Source: Terribacillus halophilus
GTDB lineage: Bacteria > Bacillota > Bacilli > Bacillales > Amphibacillaceae
DNA: 64,000 bases
Direction of reading: 5' to 3'
Assembly: GCF_900101385.1 (NCBI RefSeq)
Contig: NZ_FMZB01000007.1
Coordinates: forward strand, 1 to 64,000
Numbering within the stretch: position 1 is the first letter of the stretch; each line of letters opens with the position of its first letter. Positions 16,076 to 25,827 of the stretch are shown here, piece by piece. Both the position numbers and the translations under genes were made by a program. The notes below the pieces were generated by a model, which saw nothing but the letters and a program-made list of their open reading frames with translations, was not told where the DNA came from and did not search any database.

Positions 16076-16243
16076 TTAAAGACAGGCACATTGACAAAGA
16101 GGGTCAGATGCCGAAATGCAAGGGATTGAAAACTTTCCCTCTCTTAATTCAGTAATATATTCTCGGGGGTCCATATACGTGGAATCGATTGTAGTATCTA
16201 CTCCGCCTGTTATGTATGTTTTAGAAGTATATATGAGTTTTGG
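16076..16243 (-). other. Short open frame, possible C-terminal gene remnant
   Basis: The minus strand carries 55 codons without stop, including YITGGVDTTIDSTYMDPREY and ending ASDPLCQCACL. The only ATG gives 33 codons. It has protein-like composition but no recognised family, and no ribosome site is visible. It may be residue of a lost gene. The rest of 15927-16400 shows nothing recognisable. Confidence 0.25.
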
Positions 16244-16399
16244 CTAGAACATGAATTATTATATACTCCAAAGTGATGAATTTCTGTATTGGAGTATCTG
16301 CAACGTAATTTTATTTTGTTTGATTTACCTCTCCTTTTTAAACATTTACCCCTGTTTTCTATATACCCTCCATTCCTATCCTTTTGGTAAAATCATAAA

Positions 16400-16413
16400 T
16401 GTAATCGCTTACA
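16400..16413 (+). promoter_or_regulatory. cre-like operator (CcpA or LacI-family site)
   Basis: TGTAATCGCTTACA fits the catabolite-responsive element consensus TGWAANCGNTNWCA at every position and is nearly palindromic. It lies 22 bp before the binding-protein start, where binding would block transcription. It suggests glucose repression of the sugar cluster. Confidence 0.7.
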
Positions 16414-16434
16414 TTAAGCCTGGGGGGATTGGAT

Positions 16435-17709
16435 ATGAAAGGAAAATCGCTTCTGTTGGTTTTTGGGATGATGTTGGTTTTATTGCTTGCTGCTTGCAGC
16501 AGTGAGGGAAGCAGTTCGGGTTCGGATGATGGCAAGGTGAAGCTGCGGATTGCGTGGTGGGGCGATCAGCCGCGAAATGATTATACAACGAAAGTTATCG
16601 AGATGTATGAGGAACAAAATCCGGATGTACAGATTGAGGCGGAGTATGCGAGCTGGGATGATTATTGGCAGAAGCTTTCGCCGCAAGCGGCTGCAAATGA
16701 GCTGCCGGATATCGTGCAGATGGATGTGTCCTATTTGGCGCAATATGCCCAAGGGAATAAATTGGCGGATTTGACGCCGTTTCTAGGAGAACAGATCGAC
16801 ACGAGCAATATGACCGAGGACTATGTCAATGGTGGAAAGATAAATGATGGTATTTATGGAATGAACACTGGGGTGAATGCGGTCGGATTCCACTACAATC
16901 CAGAATTGCTGGAGGAGTTAGGCCTTGGTGAAATTCCAGAGGGGTGGACATGGGATGATTATCAGAGCATGTCTGACAAAGCCGCTGCAGAAGGCGTTTA
17001 TTTTGACACACATTTAAAGCCGGATGTCTTCTTTGACTATTATCTTCGTTCCAATGGTTCCCGTTTGTATGCGGAGGATGGAAGCGGATTAGGTTATAAG
17101 GATGATCAGTTATTCGTGGATTTCTTTGGAATGGTCGCAGAGCAAGTGGAAAAAGGAGCGACGCCGACGCCTGATGTGCTCGCCCAAGTGACGGGGATTG
17201 AGGACGATCCGGTTGTCAAAGGAGAAGGTGTCGGGATTTTCCAATGGTCCAATCAATTCGTGGGATTGAAGCAGGTGGCCGAGAAACCGCTGGAGATTGC
17301 GCCGATGCCTGGACCGGGAACATCTGATGGGCTTTATTTGAAGCCAAGTATGTTCTTCTCTGTATCCCAAAACTCCAAGCATAAAGAAGCTGCTGCTGAT
17401 TTCTTGGATTTCTTCATGAATGATGTCGAAGCGAATAAATTGATTCTTGGTGACCGTGGTGTTCCTGGATCTTCAGAAGTGAAAGATGCATTGAAAAATG
17501 AAGTTTCCGAGGCACAGCAGCAAGTATTTGAATATGTGGAATGGGCGGAAACAAACAGCTCGCCAATGGGGGCTCCAGATCCAGCAGGTGCAGGGGAAGT
17601 CATCGAATTACTGGATACATTAGCCGAACAAATCAGCTATGGCCAGCTTACGCCTGAGGAAGCAGCAGAAAGTTTCCGAAGCCAAGCGGAAGGCATGCTT
17701 GGACAATAG
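16435..17709 (+). CDS. Carbohydrate ABC transporter substrate-binding lipoprotein
   Basis: A 424-residue family 1 (CUT1) solute-binding protein. It has a signal peptide with lipobox LLAAC (Cys21) and the mature start KVKLRIAWWGDQPRNDYT; ELPDIVQMDVSYLAQYA and the later QWSNQFVGL are typical of oligosaccharide binders of the YesO/LplA type. It captures the sugar outside the membrane for the permeases at 17784 and 18679. ATG at 16435 follows GGGGGG by 7 bp. A cre-like site precedes it and a stable hairpin follows it. Confidence 0.9.
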   Translation: MKGKSLLLVFGMMLVLLLAACSSEGSSSGSDDGKVKLRIAWWGDQPRNDYTTKVIEMYEEQNPDVQIEAEYASWDDYWQKLSPQAAANELPDIVQMDVSYLAQYAQGNKLADLTPFLGEQIDTSNMTEDYVNGGKINDGIYGMNTGVNAVGFHYNPELLEELGLGEIPEGWTWDDYQSMSDKAAAEGVYFDTHLKPDVFFDYYLRSNGSRLYAEDGSGLGYKDDQLFVDFFGMVAEQVEKGATPTPDVLAQVTGIEDDPVVKGEGVGIFQWSNQFVGLKQVAEKPLEIAPMPGPGTSDGLYLKPSMFFSVSQNSKHKEAAADFLDFFMNDVEANKLILGDRGVPGSSEVKDALKNEVSEAQQQVFEYVEWAETNSSPMGAPDPAGAGEVIELLDTLAEQISYGQLTPEEAAESFRSQAEGMLGQ

Positions 17710-17722
17710 GGAGGATGTGACC

Positions 17723-17750
17723 AAGACGACAGCTGATTAGCTGTCGTCTT
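17723..17750 (+). promoter_or_regulatory. Intercistronic hairpin without T-run
   Basis: AAGACGACAGCT and AGCTGTCGTCTT form a perfect 12-bp stem with a GATT loop, between the binding-protein and permease genes. No T-run follows, so it probably protects or partly attenuates the mRNA, keeping binding protein in excess over permease. Confidence 0.65.
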
Positions 17751-17783
17751 GATTACACCTGCATAAAGAGAGGAGTGAAGTCT

Positions 17784-18677
17784 GTGAACGCACGTTTAAG
17801 AAACAATTTATGGGGATACTTTTTCATTGGGCCGTTCATTATCGGCTTTTTAGCCTTTACGATCGTACCGATGCTAGCTTCCTTATATTTCTCGTTTACC
17901 AGTTACGGATTATTCGATTCACCTAAATGGATCGGGTTTGAAAACTATATCAAAATGTTCACCGAAGATCCTCGCTATCTCCAATCATTGAAGGTTACTT
18001 TCATTTATGTATTGGGGGGTGTACCGCTTAGGCTGGCATTTGCTTTGCTCGTGGCCATGCTGCTGAATGCGGGGTCAAGAGCTGTTGGCTGGTATCGGAC
18101 ACTGTATTATCTGCCCTCGCTGATTGGAGGCAGTGTTGCAGTTGCAATCATGTGGCGGAATATTTTCGGTGATGATGGCATTGTGAACTTAGCGCTGAAT
18201 AGTGTCGGTCTGGATGCGATTCGCTGGTTTGGTGAACCGACAGCGGCATTATGGATGCTGATTTTCTTATCCATCTGGCAGTTTGGATCTTCCATGCTGA
18301 TTTTCCTAGCTGGATTGAAATCCATTCCGTCCAGCTTTTATGAAGCGGCCAGTGTCGATGGTGCGAACTTCTTCCAGAAATTCTTCCGTATCACATTGCC
18401 GATGTTAAGCCCGGTTTTATTGTTCAATATCATCATGCAGACGATCTCTGCTTTTATGACTTTCGTACCTGCTTTCATCATTTCCAAAGGGACTGGTGGT
18501 CCGCTTGATGGTACGCTTCTATACTCGCTGTATTTGTTCAAACAAGGATTTGAGTACTTCAATATGGGTTACGCATCCGCTATGGCATGGGTCATGCTGC
18601 TCATCGTGGCCATATTGACAGGAATCATCTTCTGGACGTCCAAGTATTGGGTGCACTATGAGTCGGAGGGGAAGTAG
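17784..18677 (+). CDS. Carbohydrate ABC transporter permease (YesP/LplB type)
   Basis: A 297-residue CUT1 inner permease with six membrane segments. The EAA loop that contacts the ATPase reads [20 protein letters not shown]. It resembles YesP of the B. subtilis rhamnogalacturonan cluster. GTG at 17784 is preferred (AGGAG 8 bp upstream) to GTG at 17775, which overlaps the ribosome site. No ATPase gene is in the cluster, so, as for other CUT1 systems of bacilli, a shared MsmX-type ATPase elsewhere is likely. Confidence 0.9.
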   Translation: MNARLRNNLWGYFFIGPFIIGFLAFTIVPMLASLYFSFTSYGLFDSPKWIGFENYIKMFTEDPRYLQSLKVTFIYVLGGVPLRLAFALLVAMLLNAGSRAVGWYRTLYYLPSLIGGSVAVAIMWRNIFGDDGIVNLALNSVGLDAIRWFGEPTAALWMLIFLSIWQFGSSMLIFLAGLKSIPSSFYEAASVDGANFFQKFFRITLPMLSPVLLFNIIMQTISAFMTFVPAFIISKGTGGPLDGTLLYSLYLFKQGFEYFNMGYASAMAWVMLLIVAILTGIIFWTSKYWVHYESEGK

Positions 18678-18678
18678 C

Positions 18679-19518
18679 ATGACTAAAAAAAGACCTCAAT
18701 ATTATCTTTACCACATTCTTGTCGGCGGCTTTGCCGTTCTATTGCTTTATCCGGTCATTTGGCTGTTCGTCAGTTCGTTCAAAGAAAGTGGCGATATTTT
18801 TGTTACAGCTGGCTCGCTCATTCCCAATCCCTTCACCTTATTGAATTATGCACAAGGATGGGAAGGTTTTGGCGGATATGGATTCGGGACGTTCATCAAA
18901 AATACGGTTGTTTTCGTCATTTGGATGCTGCTCGGTCACTTGATTTCCTGTTCCTTGATTGCCTTTGGTTTCGCGCGGCTGAAGTTCGTCGGACGAGGAT
19001 TTTGGTTCATGATCATGCTCATCACTTTGATGCTGCCGTATGAGGTCGTCATGATTCCGCAATACATCATTTTCTCTGAGCTTGGCTGGCTGAATTCCTT
19101 GAAGCCGTTGGTCGTCCCAGCCTTTTTTGGCCACCCGTTCTTCATCTTTTTGCTCGTGCAATTCATCCGTACCATTCCGAGGGAGTTGGATGAAGCGGCG
19201 ACAATCGATGGGGCCAATACGTTCCAGATTTTTTATAAGGTGATTCTGCCGCTCGTCGTCCCAGCCTTGGCGACAACAGCGATTTTCACATTCTATTGGA
19301 CTTGGGATAATTTGCTCGGACCGGTTTTATATTTGAACAGTCCTGAAAAATATACTGTCTCGATGGCGCTGAATATGTTTTTGAGTAACGAAACAGTTTC
19401 GAACTGGGGCGCGATGTTCGCCATGTCGATTGTCACGCTTGTGCCGGTGTTTGTCATTTTCTTCATCTTCCAGCGCTACGTTGTGGAAGGAATCAGCACG
19501 ACTGGACTGAAAGGATAG
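18679..19518 (+). CDS. Carbohydrate ABC transporter permease (YesQ/LplC type)
   Basis: A 279-residue CUT1 permease with six membrane segments and the EAA loop [20 protein letters not shown]. It is the second half of the heterodimeric channel with the product of 17784-18677 and follows that gene by 1 bp, so translation is coupled. GGAGGGG (18665-18671) supports ATG at 18679, not the in-frame ATG at 18658. Confidence 0.9.
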   Translation: MTKKRPQYYLYHILVGGFAVLLLYPVIWLFVSSFKESGDIFVTAGSLIPNPFTLLNYAQGWEGFGGYGFGTFIKNTVVFVIWMLLGHLISCSLIAFGFARLKFVGRGFWFMIMLITLMLPYEVVMIPQYIIFSELGWLNSLKPLVVPAFFGHPFFIFLLVQFIRTIPRELDEAATIDGANTFQIFYKVILPLVVPALATTAIFTFYWTWDNLLGPVLYLNSPEKYTVSMALNMFLSNETVSNWGAMFAMSIVTLVPVFVIFFIFQRYVVEGISTTGLKG

Positions 19519-19542
19519 ATTTTTTAGAAAGGGGACATATGT

Positions 19543-20181
19543 ATGGCTGCTATCAATAAAGGGCTGGAATGGATCACCAGGATGGCGTATGTCAACATCC
19601 TCTGGCTTATTTTCCTGCTGCCGGGGCTGGTGATATTCGGGGTATTCCCGGCTACCACTGCCCTGTTGGCTATCATTCACCAATGGCTGCAAGGAAAAAC
19701 GGACATCCCGATCTTTGGAACCTTTTTGGAAACGTATAAAAAGGAGTTCATAAACAGCAACAAGCTGGGATATATCTTCGTTTTGTTAGGATATATCCTT
19801 TATTTGGACTTCTTATTCCTGATTTCTGCGGCGGAGGCCGCCTTGTACTTCACGATTCCATTCCTTATTATCACCTCCATTGCGTTTTCAGCGAGTTTAT
19901 ATGCGTTCCCGATGCTTGTGCATTATGAGATGAAGCCTTTCCAAATCGTGAAACGAGCTTTCTTTATCATGATGCTGAATCCAGGTCAAACGATGCTCAT
20001 GTTGATCGGAACGATAGGAGTTGGTTCCGTTTTATGGTATTTTCAAGGATTGGCGTTGTTTTTCAGCTTCAGTATCCTTGCTTTGATCGTGATGATGCCG
20101 GCTGTTAAAGCATTTGAAAGAATAGAGAAAAAATCAGCAAAACTTCAGGCCGAGGAAATCAAATCAGTCCCGGCGAATTGA
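19543..20181 (+). CDS. YesL-like DUF624 membrane protein
   Basis: A 212-residue protein with four to five membrane segments. Features of DUF624/YesL are NILWLIFLLPGLVIFGVFPAT near the N-terminus, a Gly-Thr-Phe-containing loop, and the motif VKRAFFIMMLNPGQT. YesL proteins are almost always encoded with YesM/YesN sensors and CUT1 transporters; their molecular role is unknown. It lies 24 bp after the second permease gene, and AAAGGGG precedes the ATG. Confidence 0.85.
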   Translation: MAAINKGLEWITRMAYVNILWLIFLLPGLVIFGVFPATTALLAIIHQWLQGKTDIPIFGTFLETYKKEFINSNKLGYIFVLLGYILYLDFLFLISAAEAALYFTIPFLIITSIAFSASLYAFPMLVHYEMKPFQIVKRAFFIMMLNPGQTMLMLIGTIGVGSVLWYFQGLALFFSFSILALIVMMPAVKAFERIEKKSAKLQAEEIKSVPAN

Positions 20182-20203
20182 AAACGAAAGGGAGGTTTGC
20201 GTT

Positions 20204-21484
20204 ATGAAAAAATATGTGCTAGTCGGAACAGGCGGCCGGGCGGAATTTTATTATGGGGCAATGGCACGGGATTTCAAGGACACCTGTACACTTGCTGCTT
20301 TTTGTGACATTAACCAAACAAGGATGGGTTATGCCAATCAGCTGCTGGAGGAAAAGTATCAGCATCCTGCCATACCAACTTACCATGCGGCTGACTTTGA
20401 TTTGATGATTCAAAAGGAAAAGCCGGATATTGTCATTGTCACGACAATTGACCGAACGCATCATTCCTATATCATCAGGGCATTGGAGCTCGGCTGTGAT
20501 GTGATTACGGAGAAACCGATGACAACGGATGAAGTGAAGTGTCAGGAAATCTTGGATGCTATTCAAAGGACGGGGAAGGAAGTCCGGGTTACATTCAATT
20601 ATCGATATGCCCCGCATAATACGAAAATAAAGGAATTGATCCGTTCAGGTGTAATCGGAAAAGTGAACGCTGTGCATTTTGAATGGGCCTTGGATACAAA
20701 GCACGGAGCGGACTATTTCCGCAGATGGCATCGAGATAAACGAAATAGCGGAGGCTTGCTCGTGCATAAGTCCACCCATCACTTTGACTTGGTGAACTTC
20801 TGGCTCGATACGGCGCCCCAGCGAGTATATGCGTCAGGTGATCTTTTATTCTATGGCAGGGAAAACGCTGAACAAAGAGGAGAAACGACATTTTACCAGC
20901 GTGCTTATCAAAGTGAACAGGCAAAGCGCGATCCTTTCGCCCTTGATTTGGAGGGAAATCCACACTTGAAAGCTATGTACTTGGATGCAGAAAAAGAAGA
21001 TGGCTATCAAAGGGATCAAAGTGTTTTCGGGGATGGCATCAGTATTGAGGATACTTTGGGAGTGCTGGTGAACTATAAAAGTAAAGCTATCCTTACGTAC
21101 AGCTTGAATGCTTATTTGCCATGGGAAGGTTTTATCGTTTCTTTTAATGGTACCAAAGGCAGAATCGATGCGCGGATCATTGAGAAGTCCTATGTGAATT
21201 CCGGCGGTGAAAAAGCTGAGGAAGGCCAGCTTGAACAATTGTCCATCGTTGTGAGTCCTATGTTCGACGCGCCTTATGAGGTCGAAGTGAATACGGAAAA
21301 AGGAGGCCACGGCGGGGGCGATACGGTGATGCTGCAAGATTTATTCGGTATGCCCGAGCCTGACGTGTATAGCCGGGCAGCTACTCACATAGATGGTGCA
21401 ATGTCCATCATGACTGGCATTGCAGGAAACCATTCTTTGAGGTCGGGTAATGCCGTCAATATCAGTGAATTAATCAACCTATAA
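20204..21484 (+). CDS. Gfo/Idh/MocA-family sugar dehydrogenase
   Basis: A 426-residue oxidoreductase. The N-terminal Rossmann fold shows VGTGGRAEFYYG and CDINQ; Glu103-Lys104-Pro105 is the family EKP motif; HKSTHHFDLVNFWL contributes the catalytic histidine. Members oxidise sugars or sugar derivatives at one carbon with NAD(P), often to a lactone or ketone. The substrate is unknown. Together with the lactonase-like protein at 22367 it suggests an oxidative, non-phosphorylating sugar route. The start is supported by GGGAGG 8-10 bp upstream. Confidence 0.88.
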   Translation: MKKYVLVGTGGRAEFYYGAMARDFKDTCTLAAFCDINQTRMGYANQLLEEKYQHPAIPTYHAADFDLMIQKEKPDIVIVTTIDRTHHSYIIRALELGCDVITEKPMTTDEVKCQEILDAIQRTGKEVRVTFNYRYAPHNTKIKELIRSGVIGKVNAVHFEWALDTKHGADYFRRWHRDKRNSGGLLVHKSTHHFDLVNFWLDTAPQRVYASGDLLFYGRENAEQRGETTFYQRAYQSEQAKRDPFALDLEGNPHLKAMYLDAEKEDGYQRDQSVFGDGISIEDTLGVLVNYKSKAILTYSLNAYLPWEGFIVSFNGTKGRIDARIIEKSYVNSGGEKAEEGQLEQLSIVVSPMFDAPYEVEVNTEKGGHGGGDTVMLQDLFGMPEPDVYSRAATHIDGAMSIMTGIAGNHSLRSGNAVNISELINL

Positions 21485-21513
21485 AACCAAGTAGGAGAAT
21501 GGAGGATGTTTCG

Positions 21514-22287
21514 GTGGAGAAAACGGCCATCATTTCCGGCGGAGCTTCCGGGATCGGTAAGGCTGCTGCGCTTAAGTTAGCCGGTGCGGGATTCCGAGTT
21601 TGCCTGCTGGATGTGAATGATACGAAATTGACTGAAGTAAAAAAGGAGATGGAAGATAAAGCGTACAAAGTCATGACCATACCTTGTGATATCTCTGATT
21701 ATGATCAAGTTAAAATGGCCGCTAAAAAAATGATGGAGCAGTGGGGCAGAATCGATGTGGTGTTTGCAAATGCCGGAATTGTCGGACAGACTGCATCCAT
21801 TGAATCCATGAGCATTGAAAATTGGATAAACGTTCACAATATCAATCTGAACGGAACGTTTTTCCTTGTGAAGGCAAGCATCCCCCATGTGAAAAAACAA
21901 GGCGGAAGCATCATCATTACCAGTTCGGTCAGCGGAAACAGAGTCTTTTCCCAAGCCGGCTTCACCGCCTATTCCACTTCCAAGGCAGCACAAGCAGCAT
22001 TCGCTAAGATGGCAGCATTGGAGCTGGCAAAATACCATATCCGCGTGAATGTCATCTGCCCTGGCGGAATAGAAACGGATTTTAGCAAGTCAATCAAACG
22101 ATCACAGGATTTGGAAGAAATCAAAGTACCTGTTGCATTCCCTGAAGGAAGCAAGCCATTGGATAAACGTTCAGGGAAACCAGAGGAAGTGGCGAATTTA
22201 GTTAAGTTCTTGGCCACTGATGAATCCAGTCATATTACGGGCACGGAAATCTATATAGATGGAGCGGAGTCATTACTGATCGGGTAG
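21514..22287 (+). CDS. Short-chain dehydrogenase/reductase (SDR)
   Basis: A 257-residue classical SDR. The NAD(P)-binding motif GGASGIG spans residues 9-15, NAG follows strand 4, and the catalytic set is Ser138 (TSSVSG), Tyr153 and Lys157 (YSTSK). The end ITGTEIYIDGAESLLIG is typical. In sugar clusters such enzymes often oxidise a 2-keto-3-deoxy sugar acid, which is an inference here. GTG at 21514 is 8 bp from GGAGG (21501-21505); an ATG at 21499 overlaps that site. Confidence 0.88.
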   Translation: MEKTAIISGGASGIGKAAALKLAGAGFRVCLLDVNDTKLTEVKKEMEDKAYKVMTIPCDISDYDQVKMAAKKMMEQWGRIDVVFANAGIVGQTASIESMSIENWINVHNINLNGTFFLVKASIPHVKKQGGSIIITSSVSGNRVFSQAGFTAYSTSKAAQAAFAKMAALELAKYHIRVNVICPGGIETDFSKSIKRSQDLEEIKVPVAFPEGSKPLDKRSGKPEEVANLVKFLATDESSHITGTEIYIDGAESLLIG

Positions 22288-22305
22288 GCCATCGTCTTTT
22301 TATGA

Positions 22306-22337
22306 ACAAACACCATGAGGAGAGTCATGGTGTTTGT
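22306..22337 (+). promoter_or_regulatory. Intercistronic hairpin without T-run
   Basis: ACAAACACCATGA and TCATGGTGTTTGT form a perfect 13-bp stem around GGAGAG. No T-run follows, so mRNA processing or stability between the SDR and amidohydrolase genes is more likely than termination. Confidence 0.6.
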
Positions 22338-22366
22338 CTAGCCTTTGGGAGGGAAGGAGCAGATAA

Positions 22367-23194
22367 ATGATCATTGATGCGCACCAGCATTTTTGGCACA
22401 AAGTTCAAGGAGCTGAACAAGGTCCAGGCAGCAGAAGCCGATCTTACTTGCCACATCATTTAGGACCTATCCTCCAATCGCACACGATAGACAAAACGAT
22501 TGCTGTGCAAGCGTCGCCGACTTTAGTAGAAAATCGTTTTCTTTTGGAAATGGCTAATAAGCGAGAAGAAGTAATCGGTGTTGTCGGTTGGGTGGAATTG
22601 GAAGAACCCGATGCCTTGCAGCAATTGGCAGAGTTTAAGGAGGAGCCTCATTTTGTTGGGATCCGGCCGATGTTGCAAGACCTGCCCTCGGGGTGGCTGC
22701 TACAGCGTGTAGTTCTTCATAACCTCAACAAGTTAGCAAACGATGCATTCCCGGTTGATTTACAAGCAAACCCTAGACACCTGCCTGCAATCATCGAATT
22801 GTTAAAGAAGATTCCACATCTGCATGGTGTCATTGACCATCTTGCGAAGCCTCCTATGGATACAGGGCATATGGAGCCATGGGCAAGTCATATGCGTGAA
22901 ATCGCGGAATATCCTAATATCATGTGCAAGATTTCCGGCTTGGTTCCAGAAAAAGTCGGGGCCAGCTGGAAGATGGCAGCTATCTTTCCTTACGTAGAAC
23001 ACGTTCTCGAAGTTTTTGGTCCAAAACGAGTCATGTTCGGCAGCGACTGGCCAGTATGTTTGAAGTCTGCTTCCTATCCGGATATTATCCAGCTCTTTGA
23101 GGATACAGTGGTATATCGTTTGTCCGAGGCCGAGAGGGAAGATGTTTATCGTAATAATGCATGCTGTTTTTACAAATTGAACAATGAATCATAA
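22367..23194 (+). CDS. Amidohydrolase-2 family lactonase-like protein
   Basis: A 275-residue TIM-barrel hydrolase of COG3618. The metal-binding motif DAHQHFW carries His6 and His8, with later conserved VIDHLAKP, CKISGL and MFGSDWPVC. The closest characterised type is L-fuconolactonase / L-rhamnono-lactonase, which opens sugar lactones. It would take the lactone made by the dehydrogenase at 20204. A sugar-acid dehydratase and aldolase, needed to finish such a route, are not in the window. GGGAGG lies 15 bp and AAGGAG 10 bp before the ATG. Confidence 0.85.
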   Translation: MIIDAHQHFWHKVQGAEQGPGSRSRSYLPHHLGPILQSHTIDKTIAVQASPTLVENRFLLEMANKREEVIGVVGWVELEEPDALQQLAEFKEEPHFVGIRPMLQDLPSGWLLQRVVLHNLNKLANDAFPVDLQANPRHLPAIIELLKKIPHLHGVIDHLAKPPMDTGHMEPWASHMREIAEYPNIMCKISGLVPEKVGASWKMAAIFPYVEHVLEVFGPKRVMFGSDWPVCLKSASYPDIIQLFEDTVVYRLSEAEREDVYRNNACCFYKLNNES

Positions 23195-23283
23195 ATCATA
23201 GAGGATATTATTTCCATTTTGTAGAAGTAAAAGACTATACATGTTGCTTAGATTAATAGCTTGGCTGTGAGGGGAGTGGCATC

Positions 23284-25062
23284 ATGAGAAGACTGAAAAA
23301 CTTTTTCTCCAATTTAAAATTGAAATATAAATTGTTTTGTTTACTCTCTCTTGTCCTCTTATCCTTCAGCATAGGTGGATTAGTCCTTTTGCAATATGCA
23401 CTTGTAGCGTACAATGATGAGATTCACCGTCAGTCTGCACAGTCATTGAAGGTATCATCCGCTTTGATAGAAAACGAAATTGAAAAAATGAAAGGGTTCT
23501 CATATAGATTGTCTACGGATCCTTATTTGCAGTCCTATTTATACGATTTAAGAGAAACCGACGATGATTATGAGGCATACCTTATCGGAGTCACCATTAA
23601 AAAAAGGCTCATCGACTTGGGTGCTTTTGAAGAATCAGTAGATTCCATCCAGGTATACGACACAGCTGATAGAGGCTATAGTACGGGAAACCGCGTGATC
23701 ACAATCGATAACGAGCGCTTGCTGCAATATAAGCAAGAAACGAATCAAAGAGATGGAGGAGCAGCATGGTTTGCTCCTGGTGATCAGGATGAATCGTTTG
23801 TAGTTTCTCGTGAAGTGAATGCGTACCCTGATCTTTCCTTTGAGAGGTTGGGTATGATCGTTGTGCGATTTGATATGGCAGATATCGTCTCTTCGTTTGA
23901 AAACAGTTTGGACAAAAAAGAGATGCGGCTGCTGATTGCCAATTCAAATAAGGAGATCATCTTCCCGAAGGAGATCACGGAGAAGGATTCTTACTTGATT
24001 GCCAGTACGCAGGGGACAGAAGGCTATCAACTTGTGAATCATGGGGCCGACCGATACTTTGTAACGTATGCCTCTGCGGATTATACGAATTGGACTTATA
24101 TGATAGCTTCTCCATACAGCCAATTATTCCAAGCTGTGACTTTGGTACAAAGAACCGTATTGAGCATCTACCTTTTATTATTTGTGGTGCTATTGTTCCT
24201 GGGTATCCGTTTTATCAAGGGAATCACCAATCCGATCGAAGCATTGAATAGAAAGATGAAAAAAGTGCAAAAAGGAGGAGTCAAGGAATTTAAGGAAGAG
24301 AGTCATATCGTGTTTTCCAAGGACGAAGCAGGCCAAATGCATGAAAACTTCAATAAAATGATGAACCAGATCCTTTCGCTGATTGAAGAGAACTATAAGA
24401 AGCAGCTGGTGATCAAAGATGCTGAATTCAAAACACTCCAGGCACAAATCAATCCTCATTTCCTCTATAACACATTGGAATCCATCAATTGGTCGGCAAA
24501 GCTTGGCAAAATAAAGGAAACATCACGTATGACAACGTCACTTGGGTTTATTTTACGTTCCTCCCTGGAAACGAAGGACGCTCTGATTCCGCTTGCGGAA
24601 GAACTGGAAATAGTGAAGCATTATATCACGATTCAATCTTACCGTTTTCAGGAACGTTTGCGTTTCCATAGTGATATCCCTGACCACCTTCTTTCCTGCA
24701 AGGTGCCCAAATTCAGCTTGCAGCCCTTGGTGGAAAATGCGATTAAGTATGGTGTGCAGGAGATTGTCGGCGTGTGTACGATAAGCATCGTGGCGGTGCA
24801 GGAGGGGAGAAACACGATCATCTCGGTTAACGATGACGGACCAGGTATGGAACAGGAATTCATCCATAAATTATCAAGTGGGAATTATCGGCCCAAAGGC
24901 ACGGGCTTGGGGATTCGGAATATCGATAATCGATTGAAAATATTATTCGGTCCGGCTTATGGTATTCGGGTGATAAGTGAGCCAGGAGCTGGAACGAAGG
25001 TAGTGCTGGTGATTCCTTTTGAAGGAGGGACTGATATTGTTCAAAGTTCTGCTGGTAGATGA
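23284..25062 (+). CDS. YesM-type membrane sensor histidine kinase
   Basis: A 592-residue sensor: membrane segment at about 20-40, extracellular Cache-like sensor (40-290), second membrane segment (295-315), HAMP (about 318-375), His-kinase domain with phosphoacceptor His392 in INPHFLYNTLESINW, and an ATPase domain with PLVENAIKYG and DDGPGM plus GTGLGIRNIDNRL. This is the LytS/YesM class that controls CUT1 sugar clusters. It should phosphorylate the product of 25037-25795, which overlaps its 3' end. Confidence 0.92.
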   Translation: MRRLKNFFSNLKLKYKLFCLLSLVLLSFSIGGLVLLQYALVAYNDEIHRQSAQSLKVSSALIENEIEKMKGFSYRLSTDPYLQSYLYDLRETDDDYEAYLIGVTIKKRLIDLGAFEESVDSIQVYDTADRGYSTGNRVITIDNERLLQYKQETNQRDGGAAWFAPGDQDESFVVSREVNAYPDLSFERLGMIVVRFDMADIVSSFENSLDKKEMRLLIANSNKEIIFPKEITEKDSYLIASTQGTEGYQLVNHGADRYFVTYASADYTNWTYMIASPYSQLFQAVTLVQRTVLSIYLLLFVVLLFLGIRFIKGITNPIEALNRKMKKVQKGGVKEFKEESHIVFSKDEAGQMHENFNKMMNQILSLIEENYKKQLVIKDAEFKTLQAQINPHFLYNTLESINWSAKLGKIKETSRMTTSLGFILRSSLETKDALIPLAEELEIVKHYITIQSYRFQERLRFHSDIPDHLLSCKVPKFSLQPLVENAIKYGVQEIVGVCTISIVAVQEGRNTIISVNDDGPGMEQEFIHKLSSGNYRPKGTGLGIRNIDNRLKILFGPAYGIRVISEPGAGTKVVLVIPFEGGTDIVQSSAGR

Positions 25063-25795
25063 TGAACCGATGCTGCTTGAGGGAATATCTTCTATCGTGG
25101 AATGGGAGCAGCAAGGAACTGTCTTGCATGGCATTGCCGAAAATGGACTCGAAGCTTTGGAGTTCATCAAGAAGCATGCACCTGACATCGTCATTACAGA
25201 CATTACTATGCCCGGGCTTGATGGGATGGGATTGATTGAACAAGGAAGAAAAGTCTCTCCGCTAATCAAATGGATACTTCTATCCGGCTACAATGAATTC
25301 GAATATGCACAAAAAGCCATGCGCTTCGGTGTGAAGCATTATCTGCTCAAACCATCCAGTGAAGAAGACATTCATGAAGCCTTGACAGAAGTAGTACAAG
25401 AACTATCGGTAGAAAATAAACAGCAAGCCAATACGGCAAATGGATACACGAGTGAAATGACTAACTACTCGTCTGTTGTCAATAAGATGATTGCTGCGAT
25501 AAAGGAAAATATTGAAAATCCAAACTTGTCATTGCAATGGATTGCAAATGAAGTGTTATATATGAACACCGATTATGTAGGCAAATTATTCAAAAAGGAA
25601 GTGGGGGAGAAATTTTCTGCTTATGTGATGAAACGTAAGATTGATAAAGCGGTAGAGATCATCAGTAAACAGAAAGATATCAAGGTTTTTGAACTGGCTG
25701 AGAAATTAGGATATGGAAATAACCCGCAATATTTCAGTAATATTTTCAAGAAACAAACAGGGTGCAGCCCGACGGAGTGGATAAAGAAAAGGTAA
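25037..25795 (+). CDS. YesN-type response regulator with AraC DNA-binding domain
   Basis: A 252-residue regulator. The receiver domain has acidic Asp8/Asp9, phosphoacceptor Asp55 (TDITMPG) and the conserved Lys in LLKPS; the C-terminal 100 residues hold two AraC-type HTH motifs (LSLQWIANEVLYMNTDYVG; AEKLGYGNNPQYFSNIFKK). TTG at 25037 is chosen: AAGGAGGG at 25022-25029 is 7 bp upstream. The gene overlaps the kinase gene by 26 bp, so translation is coupled. It likely activates the transporter operon. Confidence 0.92.
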   Translation: MFKVLLVDDEPMLLEGISSIVEWEQQGTVLHGIAENGLEALEFIKKHAPDIVITDITMPGLDGMGLIEQGRKVSPLIKWILLSGYNEFEYAQKAMRFGVKHYLLKPSSEEDIHEALTEVVQELSVENKQQANTANGYTSEMTNYSSVVNKMIAAIKENIENPNLSLQWIANEVLYMNTDYVGKLFKKEVGEKFSAYVMKRKIDKAVEIISKQKDIKVFELAEKLGYGNNPQYFSNIFKKQTGCSPTEWIKKR

Positions 25796-25827
25796 GTAAT
25801 ACAATTGATTATATAGGAGGAATCTAA

